From: Clostridiales bacterium
Lineage (GTDB): Bacteria > Bacillota > Clostridia > Peptostreptococcales > Natronincolaceae
Direction: 5' to 3'
Assembly (NCBI GenBank): GCA_012800145.1
Contig: JAAZJW010000167.1
Coordinates: 1 to 5,169 of the forward strand
Length of the DNA stretch: 5,169 bases
The notes beneath the pieces were generated by a model, which saw only the letters and a list, made by a program, of their open reading frames with translations, was not told where the DNA came from and ran no database searches. The position numbers and the translations under genes are program-made. Below are positions 1 through 5,091 of this stretch, piece after piece. Within the stretch, counting starts at the first letter, position 1; every line of letters begins with the position of its first letter.

Positions 1-12
1 CAGCTTTGTAGA

Positions 13-29
13 TTATGGTTTTTTTATAA
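13..29. promoter_or_regulatory. Weak LysR-type box candidate upstream of the LysR gene
   Basis: The short dyad TTAT-N9-ATAA contains a T-N11-A core (T14 and A26), the minimal signature of LysR-type operators, and lies about 45 bp upstream of the LysR start. Autoregulation from such sites is common in the family. The motif is short, AT-only and easily arises by chance here. No convincing -35/-10 pair was found in bases 1-72. Confidence 0.15.
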
Positions 30-72
30 GAACAATTTTGTTAATTAAATAATAAATACAGGGGAGAAAACC

Positions 73-978
73 ATGGACTTTAGACAATTAGAAGTATTTC
101 TAGCCATTGCAAAGTTTAAAAATTTTTCTAAAGCAGCAGAACATTTGTACCTTACCCAGCCAACTGTAAGTAACCATCTATCCAATTTGGAAAGAAATCT
201 GGATACCGTCTTGATTAATAGGTCTAAGTCTAACAAGGATGTTTCTTTAACTAAGGCAGGGGAATTACTTTATGATTATGCAATCAACATTATCAATTTG
301 AGGGAAAATGCAAAATTCAGACTGGGTGAATTCAAGGGAAAAATCACAGGTAACATTGAAATAGCATCCAGCACGGTCCCGGAACAATACATCATTCCGG
401 AAATCATATGCGAGTTTAACAAAATCTATCCGGATGTTACCTTTACCATATGCCGCCATGACTCTGCCCAGGTTGTAAAAGGAATTATAGACGGTGAAGT
501 TGATTTCGGTATAGTTGGTGCTAAAATCCCTCACAGCCAATTAGAATACGTAAACCTTGTTGAAGACGAATTGGTCGTTGTTACCCCATATAATGATTCT
601 AACCAAAATACTGACATAAAAAAGGTTGAATTAAAAGATTTATTGAAAGAAAGGTTTATACTAAGGGAAAGGGGATCAGGTACCAGAAGAATAATTGAAG
701 AAAATCTAAAAAAAGAGAACATAAATATAAGCAAACTACAGATTATAGCCTACATCGAAAACACAGAAACAATAAAACAATGTATCAGGAGAGGTCTGGG
801 CATTTCAATATTATCCAAACGTGCAATTAAAGATGAAGTTAAACATAAGTTACTTGATTATATATGCATCAGCGATATTGAACTAAAAAGAAGTTTCTAT
901 TTTGTTTATCATAGCCAGAGATTGCCATCCCCATTAGAGTTAGAATTCCAAAAATTTGTTTGCAATTATTTTGCATAA
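73..978 (+). CDS. LysR-family transcriptional regulator, selenium-metabolism-associated type
   Basis: This is a full-length LysR-type regulator of 301 residues, the usual family size. The winged helix-turn-helix is at about residues 3-62, with the recognition region FSKAAEHLYLTQPTVSNHLS at 18-37. The inducer-binding domain follows from about 92 to 295 and carries GIVGAK (146-151) and the family-typical RERGSGTR (198-205). The wording IASSTVPEQYIIPEII, the HDS at 129-131 and the GIVG stretch resemble, from memory, the subgroup named selenium metabolism-associated LysR regulators. That subgroup call is recognition, not alignment, and no selenium gene is in the window. The ATG at 73 is preceded by AGGGGAG with good spacing. 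The protein should be a cytoplasmic DNA-binding tetramer responding to a small ligand that cannot be named here. The gene is monocistronic in view, with a terminator 11 bp after its stop, and converges on degV. Confidence 0.9.
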   Translation: MDFRQLEVFLAIAKFKNFSKAAEHLYLTQPTVSNHLSNLERNLDTVLINRSKSNKDVSLTKAGELLYDYAINIINLRENAKFRLGEFKGKITGNIEIASSTVPEQYIIPEIICEFNKIYPDVTFTICRHDSAQVVKGIIDGEVDFGIVGAKIPHSQLEYVNLVEDELVVVTPYNDSNQNTDIKKVELKDLLKERFILRERGSGTRRIIEENLKKENINISKLQIIAYIENTETIKQCIRRGLGISILSKRAIKDEVKHKLLDYICISDIELKRSFYFVYHSQRLPSPLELEFQKFVCNYFA

Positions 979-984
979 TTATGC
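973..984. repeat. Perfect 12-bp palindrome across the LysR stop codon
   Basis: GCATAATTATGC is a perfect palindrome that contains the TAA stop of the LysR gene (976-978) and lies immediately before the terminator stem. As RNA it has no loop, so it is unlikely to be a useful hairpin. It may be chance or a protein site. Confidence 0.35.
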
Positions 985-989
985 GGGAC

Positions 990-1025
990 AAGACCCCTTC
1001 ATATAAAAGGGGTCTTTCGCTTTTA
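990..1025 (+). terminator. Intrinsic terminator of the LysR gene
   Basis: A perfect 10-bp stem, AAGACCCCTT (990-999) with AAGGGGTCTT (1007-1016), closes a 7-nt loop and is followed on the plus strand by TTTCGCTTTTATAT, an acceptable U-rich tail. Read on the minus strand, the same stem is followed by GTCCCG, so it lacks a U tract and should end degV transcription poorly. It is therefore mainly a plus-strand terminator. Confidence 0.85.
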
Positions 1026-1033
1026 TATATAAA

Positions 1034-1858
1034 CTAGAAACAAACCAAAAATCCCCCCTGCCCTGCATGTGTTCCGATTACCGGTCCTACAGTTGTTATC
1101 AGAACCCGGGCAGGATTAAAACTTTTAATTATCTCTTTCTTTAAAATTTGAGCATCTTTTATACAGTTACAATGAGCTATACTTACCACCTTGTCCTTAA
1201 AATCCACATTTTTTTCCTTCATTTTGTCTAGCATAAATCTAATAGCTCTCTTCTTACCGCGGATAGTTTTTAGTATTTTAACATATCCTTGTTCTACGTG
1301 TAAAATTGCCTTTAAATTCAGTAAATTAGCAACAGTACCTTTGATTTTTGTCAATCTGCCCCCCTTTACCGCATTTTCCAGGGTTTCTAAATAAACTATA
1401 ATTTTCATATTGTCCCTGTACTCTTTCAGCTTTTCAACTATTTTTTCCAGTTTAATCCCCTGTTTTACCATTTCACAGGCTTTTAATACCTGCATTCCTA
1501 CACCGATTGAACCACTCAAGCTGTCAAAAATTTCAATCCTACCATCTACCATTTCTTTTGCCATAATGGCACAATTTACCGTACCGCTCAATTTTGACGA
1601 AAGGTGTATAGATAATGTTTCACCGGTTTTTCTAGCCGATTCTCTGAAAACATCTATAAACTTTTGGGGTGAAGGCTGAGACGTTTTGGGAAGAGCCTTT
1701 GCAGTTAGCATTTTCTCGTAAAATTGTTCATGGGTCAAATCTACACCATCAATATAACTTTCCCCATCTATTTCAATATTCAGAGGAACAACTATGATAT
1801 TGTTATCATCTAAAACTTCCCTTGGTAGGTCACAGGAACTATCAGTAATTATTTGCAT
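1034..1858 (-). CDS. degV: DegV-family fatty-acid-binding protein
   Basis: This 274-residue protein is a complete DegV-fold member, close to the usual 280 residues. Visible hallmarks are the N-terminal TDSSCDLP (5-12), TSQPSP (59-64), the SSKLSGT loop (87-93), GGRLTK (166-171) and the C-terminal GPVIGTHAGQG (258-268). In the studied FakB proteins the TSQP and SGT loops hold the fatty-acid carboxylate, and the bound acid is phosphorylated by the kinase FakA to feed phospholipid synthesis. That role is known for relatives and inferred here. No fakA is in the window. The ATG at 1858 has AGGGGG 8 nt upstream. An out-of-frame ATG (1863-1865) sits between the Shine-Dalgarno and the start. The gene follows degU by 84 bp with no terminator between them, so it is probably the last gene of degS-degU-degV. 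The same order in Bacillus gave DegV its name. Confidence 0.9.
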   Translation of the reverse strand: MQIITDSSCDLPREVLDDNNIIVVPLNIEIDGESYIDGVDLTHEQFYEKMLTAKALPKTSQPSPQKFIDVFRESARKTGETLSIHLSSKLSGTVNCAIMAKEMVDGRIEIFDSLSGSIGVGMQVLKACEMVKQGIKLEKIVEKLKEYRDNMKIIVYLETLENAVKGGRLTKIKGTVANLLNLKAILHVEQGYVKILKTIRGKKRAIRFMLDKMKEKNVDFKDKVVSIAHCNCIKDAQILKKEIIKSFNPARVLITTVGPVIGTHAGQGGFLVCF

Positions 1859-1942
1859 CCAACATGCCCCCTACAAATTTTTTCTACTTATCATAATAAT
1901 AGTAATATACATCTCCCCATATTGAAAGGAAAATACCGGAAT

Positions 1943-2596
1943 TTATATCTTTTTGATATTGTTTTTATACGCATAAATAGCAGCCTGAGTACGGTCACTC
2001 ACATTGATCTTTTTAAAAATACTTGAAACATGATTTTTCACAGTTTTTTCACTAATAAATAAATGGTTCGCTATCTCCCTATTGTTGAATCCTTCCGCTA
2101 TCAGTGTTAAAACCTCATATTCCCTTTTTGTTAAGCTGTTAGAACCGGTTTTTTGTTTGTCTTTCTCTTCTCTACGATTAAATTCTTTAACCAATTCTGT
2201 TGCTAATGTGGGATAAATGTAACTCTCACCCTTGAATACATCCCTAATGGCCTTAATTAGACTTGCGCTTTCCGCATCTTTTAACACATAACCGTTAGCC
2301 CCTAAATTAATGGTTTCAAACAAGTATTCCCTATCCTCGTGAAAAGTGAGCATAATCACCTTAATGGTACTGTCCATGTCTTTCAATCTACGTAACGTCT
2401 GTATTCCATTTATGTTAGGCATATTAATGTCTAGCAAGATAATGTCCGGCCTGAGCTGCTGGGCTTTTAAAATCGCTTCCTCTCCATCGCCGGCCAATGC
2501 TATTACATTTATATCCTCTTCTAACTCTATAAGTTGTTTCAGACCTTGTCTTACTAAGGAATGATCATCTACTATCAAAACACTTATTTTCTTCAT
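1943..2596 (-). CDS. degU: DegU-like response regulator, NarL/LuxR type
   Basis: The protein has 217 residues. An N-terminal receiver domain (about 4-120) holds the acidic pair Asp10-Asp11, phospho-acceptor Asp56 in LLDINMP, Thr84 and Lys106. A linker rich in charged residues follows, then a LuxR/NarL helix-turn-helix (about 153-210) with LTKREYEVL and SEKTVKNHVSSIFKKI. Asp56 and His12 have the same numbers as in B. subtilis DegU, where change of His12 gives the hyperactive degU32 allele. Bacillus DegU is about 229 residues; the gap is mostly a shorter linker. It should accept phosphate from the DegS encoded just upstream and act as a transcription factor, in Bacillus for exoenzymes, motility, competence and biofilm. 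Targets here are unknown. The ATG at 2596 has AGGGGG 5 nt upstream and lies 32 bp inside the end of degS, so the pair is cotranscribed and probably translationally coupled. Confidence 0.93.
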   Translation of the reverse strand: MKKISVLIVDDHSLVRQGLKQLIELEEDINVIALAGDGEEAILKAQQLRPDIILLDINMPNINGIQTLRRLKDMDSTIKVIMLTFHEDREYLFETINLGANGYVLKDAESASLIKAIRDVFKGESYIYPTLATELVKEFNRREEKDKQKTGSNSLTKREYEVLTLIAEGFNNREIANHLFISEKTVKNHVSSIFKKINVSDRTQAAIYAYKNNIKKI

Positions 2597-3758
2597 TTTT
2601 GCCCCCTAAATCTTCATTTGGTATATTAACAATAATTTTTGTACCATGATTAATTTTACTTTTTACTTCAAGTCTTCCATTGAGTAACTCAACCCTTTCC
2701 TTCATATTAAACAAGCCGAACCCACCATCAGACCTATCACCGATTTTGAGCCTTTCAGTATCGAAACCCACACCATTATCTGTTATAACCAAGGATAGAT
2801 TTTTTTCTGTCAATTCTATTTTAATTTTAGCCTTGGTTGCACCTGAATGTTTCTGTATATTATTTAAAGCTTCCTGTATTATCCTGAACAGGGCAACCTT
2901 TTTAATTTTATCATCTATGTCTATTTGGGATATTATGATAAAATCAACTTCTATATTAGTGTCATTATAAAAATTGTTAATATATCTTTCAATAGTAGGT
3001 ACAAGCCCGACATCATCTAGTGCCATTGGCCTTAAATTGTATATAATTTTTCTTATATCCTCAATACTGTTCCTCAAAATAGTCTTTAATTCCTGTATTT
3101 CAGTTTTTGCATTGCCGGTTTTCATGTCCAATAGTCGCTCGCATACCTCTGTTTTTATTACAGCATTAGTCAAGGATTGTGCAGGACCATCATGAATGTC
3201 CATTGCAATTCTCTGGCGTTCTTCCTCTTGTGCCTGTATAATTTTTTTTCCGAGCATACTCCTTTGGTTGATGTTTTCTAAGGTATCCGATATGTCCTCC
3301 AGATCACCACTTAGAAAATCGAACGCCGCTCCTACCTTGGACATAAGATTTTCCGCTCTCTTCAAAATATCCTGTGCATTTCTTAACCTAAGCTCCAAAT
3401 CTGTCCTTTTTTTAATTAGATTTCTTTCCTCATGTCTTTTTAATGCTAATTTAATTCTTAGGTTATTAGCATTTTCATAGGCGGTTTTAATATCCTCCTC
3501 GGTGTACACCGAGAATTCCCTACTCACTCTGGATAGTATCCTTTTGCTTATATTTTCTTTGTTTTCCAATATTTCTACTTCTTCAATTAGAAACCTGATT
3601 TTATCCTGTAACTGCTCTAATTCCTCTTTGAGCTTATTACACTCATCCCTTACAGTTTCTAAAATTTCAAAAATTTCTTGTTTACCTTCTTCTATAGCCT
3701 TTATAGTTTTTTTTAATATTTCATTGATTTCAGCACTTTTCATATTGATACTTGACAT
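2565..3758 (-). CDS. degS: DegS-like cytoplasmic sensor histidine kinase
   Basis: From ATG 3758 the product is 397 residues with no membrane segment. Residues 1-175 form the DegS sensor region, largely coiled coil. A HisKA_3 dimerisation domain follows, with EEERQRIAMDIHDGPAQS and phospho-accepting His189. The C-terminal ATPase domain shows the N box EALNNIQKH (296-304), DNGVGFD (327-333) and GGFGLFNMKER (345-355). It should autophosphorylate at His189 and pass phosphate to, or remove it from, DegU. The frame is also open to a TTG at 3776 that would add six residues. ATG 3758 is preferred because MSSINMKSAEINEIL lines up without gaps with the B. subtilis DegS N-terminus and then puts His189 and Ser76 at the Bacillus positions. 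The GGGGG upstream is rather far (11 nt) from this ATG. Ser76, in ILSRVSR, matches the serine reported as phosphorylated in Bacillus. A sigma-H-like promoter lies upstream. Confidence 0.93.
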   Translation of the reverse strand: MSSINMKSAEINEILKKTIKAIEEGKQEIFEILETVRDECNKLKEELEQLQDKIRFLIEEVEILENKENISKRILSRVSREFSVYTEEDIKTAYENANNLRIKLALKRHEERNLIKKRTDLELRLRNAQDILKRAENLMSKVGAAFDFLSGDLEDISDTLENINQRSMLGKKIIQAQEEERQRIAMDIHDGPAQSLTNAVIKTEVCERLLDMKTGNAKTEIQELKTILRNSIEDIRKIIYNLRPMALDDVGLVPTIERYINNFYNDTNIEVDFIIISQIDIDDKIKKVALFRIIQEALNNIQKHSGATKAKIKIELTEKNLSLVITDNGVGFDTERLKIGDRSDGGFGLFNMKERVELLNGRLEVKSKINHGTKIIVNIPNEDLGGKNEENKCFDSR

Positions 3759-3780
3759 GGTCCCATAAACCCCCAACCAT

Positions 3781-3825
3781 ATATATCGAAAAATTTAGAT
3801 ATTATATATAAATTATTCTATATAT
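3781..3825. repeat. 45-bp imperfect palindrome over the degS promoter
   Basis: The sequence is symmetrical about base 3803: 19 of 22 base pairs match, the mismatches being 3798/3808, 3791/3815 and 3787/3819. It covers the -10 element and the expected start of the degS transcript and ends 22 bp before ATG 3758. With a start near 3808 the RNA would contain only part of it, so a DNA operator fits better than an RNA hairpin. The arms are almost all A and T, which raises the chance of accidental symmetry. Confidence 0.5.
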
Positions 3826-3841
3826 CATGCAAATTTCCTCT
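3815..3841 (-). promoter_or_regulatory. Sigma-H-type promoter of degS
   Basis: On the minus strand AGAGGAAAT (3841-3833) is separated by 11 nt from ATAGAAT (3821-3815), followed by AA. This fits every position of the Bacillus sigma-H consensus as remembered (RnAGGAwWW, 11-12 nt, RnnGAATww). The predicted transcript start is near 3808, giving a leader of about 50 nt before ATG 3758. No good sigma-A promoter was seen in the same gap; a TATAAT downstream has only a TTGCAT 20 nt away. Confidence 0.65.
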
Positions 3842-3890
3842 TTTTTCTACATACTTCCGCATATAAAATTCTGGAAACATATATCTCATT

Positions 3891-3918
3891 AAAAAAAGCA
3901 GCCAAGCTGCCTCTTCTG
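3891..3918 (-). terminator. Intrinsic terminator of the small exported-protein gene
   Basis: On the minus strand GCAGC-TTG-GCTGC forms a 5-bp GC-rich core stem with a 3-nt loop. It is extended by A-U and G-U pairs from the AGAG before it and followed by seven T residues. It starts only a few bases after the stop codon at 3925 and separates this gene from the degS promoter. Confidence 0.8.
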
Positions 3919-3924
3919 ACGTAT

Positions 3925-4401
3925 TTACTGTCTGTTATTTATTTTATAATCACTTAATAACCAGTTTTCCCCATCCTTTTTCATTTCAACTATATATTCT
4001 ATTTCCTCTTTATAATTGTTCTCGTATCCTTCTATTTCCCATAAAATTGAGGCCTCCAGAACAGCCCCCCGGAAGTTATTTTTGATCACATGAACATCTT
4101 GAACCGAGACCCCGGAAATGTCTTCATAAGATGTCGGGACAGACAACATTTGTTCGAACATTTCCATATCTGCTCTAAACAATGGATTAGTGACGACTGT
4201 TTCCAATTCTTCTTCCAGTTGGGCCAGGGATGTGTATTGCCCAATTAAATAATTATTCCATATCCTAGCCCTTTCACAAAAAATTCTTTTAACTTGCTTA
4301 TATAGCTCCTGTTCTGTAGTCTTACCATTATAAGATGCAAAAATAAAGTTATGACACGCAATGACAATAATAAATGTAAAAATAATAAAAACTTTCTTCA
4401 T
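3925..4401 (-). CDS. Small exported protein of unknown function
   Basis: I do not recognise this 158-residue protein. It begins with a clear export signal: two lysines, a hydrophobic run (about 4-15), then HNFIFA and Ser23. VIAC at 13-16 fits a lipobox, so it may be a lipoprotein anchored at Cys16, or a secreted protein cleaved after Ala22. The hydrophobic residues after Cys16 make the second option at least as likely. The mature part (about 136 residues) has an amphipathic helix-rich first half and ends in a pattern of strands closing with ENWLLSDYKI, as seen in many NTF2-like domains. That fold is a guess. The ATG at 4401 has AAGGGGG about 7 nt upstream. The gene has its own terminator and a possible -10 element, so it is probably its own transcript between cheW and degS. 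No catalytic motif is visible. Confidence 0.8.
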   Translation of the reverse strand: MKKVFIIFTFIIVIACHNFIFASYNGKTTEQELYKQVKRIFCERARIWNNYLIGQYTSLAQLEEELETVVTNPLFRADMEMFEQMLSVPTSYEDISGVSVQDVHVIKNNFRGAVLEASILWEIEGYENNYKEEIEYIVEMKKDGENWLLSDYKINNRQ

Positions 4402-4444
4402 GATTTTCCCCCTTTGTTCATACCACTACCCATTCATATATATG

Positions 4445-4450
4445 ATTATA
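4445..4450 (-). promoter_or_regulatory. Possible -10 element for the small exported-protein gene
   Basis: A perfect TATAAT on the minus strand lies about 44 bp before ATG 4401. No sigma-A -35 box stands 16-18 nt upstream. A weak sigma-D-like reading is possible (TAAA, 16 nt, then GTTTATAA, five of eight matches to GCCGATAA) but is not convincing. Confidence 0.3.
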
Positions 4451-4504
4451 AACAAAAAGGGTTGCAAAATTTAGTTTTTTTTAGTGCATAATAATCTTTT
4501 TTCC

Positions 4505-4547
4505 CAACATATAGTGTCATTTTAGGATAGTGTTCCACAATATGTTG
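4505..4547. repeat. Interrupted inverted repeat after cheW
   Basis: CAACATAT (4505-4512) and ATATGTTG (4540-4547) are perfect complements. One mismatched pair further in, CAC/GTG extends the stem by three pairs around a 19-nt loop. It begins 13 bp beyond the cheW stop. On neither strand is it followed by a T run, so it is not a standard terminator. It could stabilise the cheW mRNA end. A direct repeat ATAGTGT (4511-4517 and 4527-4533) lies inside it. Confidence 0.45.
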
Positions 4548-4559
4548 TAGCACCTGATT

Positions 4560-5015
4560 CTAGTCTCTAATTTGTTCCAGTTCCCTTTTTTCTTCTTCGC
4601 TTAAAATATTTTCCGGATCCAAAATAATTATTATGCCGTCCTGTGTTTTACCTATTCCACCAACAATTTTTTGCCCCGAGCCCATTATAATATCCGGTGG
4701 CTCTTCTATATCATTATCATTTATAGTTAATACCTGGGAAGCACTGTCTACTAAAAGGCCTATCTGTTTACCATCTAATTCGGAAATTACTATCCTGGTA
4801 TTTTCGGTTATAACAATCGGTTTAAAATTAAATTTATTATGTAAATTAATAACCGGCACTATATTTCCTCGATAATTAATAATACCCTCGATAAAACCCG
4901 GTGAATTCGGCACTTCTGTGCATTTTATATACTCACTTATTTCTTGAATATACATAACACCCACACCATACTTTTCCTTTTCCAATTCGAAAATAACATA
5001 TTGTTTTCCGGACAT
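4560..5015 (-). CDS. cheW: CheW-type chemotaxis coupling protein
   Basis: This is a complete single-domain CheW protein of 151 residues, the normal length. Visible family features are the opening strand QYVIFELEKEKYGVGV (5-20), VPNSPGFIEGIINYRG (35-50), NIVPVINL (51-58), GLLVDSASQVL (86-96) and the closing DGIIIILDPENIL (126-138). CheW proteins bridge methyl-accepting chemoreceptors and the kinase CheA at the cytoplasmic face of the membrane. No receptor, CheA or other che gene is in the window, and there is no receiver domain that would make it a CheV. It may belong to a scattered chemotaxis set or to a chemosensory pathway other than flagellar taxis. The ATG at 5015 is preceded by an unusual G8 Shine-Dalgarno and, about 50-75 bp upstream, by a sigma-H-type promoter. 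The next gene on the same strand is 158 bp away, so cheW may be monocistronic. Confidence 0.93.
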   Translation of the reverse strand: MSGKQYVIFELEKEKYGVGVMYIQEISEYIKCTEVPNSPGFIEGIINYRGNIVPVINLHNKFNFKPIVITENTRIVISELDGKQIGLLVDSASQVLTINDNDIEEPPDIIMGSGQKIVGGIGKTQDGIIIILDPENILSEEEKRELEQIRD

Positions 5016-5021
5016 ATATTT

Positions 5022-5029
5022 CCCCCCCC
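5022..5029 (-). promoter_or_regulatory. Shine-Dalgarno made of a G8 tract before cheW
   Basis: Eight consecutive G residues followed by AAATAT stand directly before ATG 5015 and must serve as the ribosome binding site. The other genes here have four or five G residues at this position. A homopolymer of this length is prone to slippage, which would change both pairing strength and spacing. Confidence 0.8.
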
Positions 5030-5064
5030 ATATTAAGGTTCATTGTTTTTTATATATCGATATT

Positions 5065-5091
5065 ATTCTACATAACTATTGAATATCCTGC
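5065..5091 (-). promoter_or_regulatory. Sigma-H-type promoter of cheW
   Basis: On the minus strand GCAGGATAT (5091-5083), an 11-nt spacer and GTAGAAT (5071-5065) followed by AA match every position of the remembered Bacillus sigma-H consensus. The start of transcription should fall near 5058, giving a leader of about 43 nt, and coincides with a 10-bp palindrome ATATCGATAT (5054-5063). TAGAAT could also serve as a sigma-A -10, but no -35 box is placed for it. Confidence 0.65.

Noticed and set aside
34..45. Small hairpin AACAATTTTGTT before the LysR gene
   Set aside because: It is four or five A/T-rich pairs with a tiny loop, too weak to propose a riboswitch or attenuator.
1859..1942. Separate promoter for degV
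   Set aside because: TATGAT and TATTAT occur in the gap, but no -35 box is placed for sigma-A and no sigma-H pattern is present.
1191..3768. Several plus-strand open frames of 67-96 codons opposite degV, degU and degS
   Set aside because: They are shadows of strongly recognised genes, with Ser/Leu/Ile/Phe-rich products typical of antisense frames and no family resemblance.
3803..3836. Sigma-A promoter for degS from TTGCAT and TATAAT
   Set aside because: The spacing is 20 nt, too long for sigma-A, and the -35 matches only four of six positions.
4633..4875. An 80-codon plus-strand frame opposite cheW
   Set aside because: It lies entirely within cheW, has no recognisable domain, and no good ribosome binding site was noted.
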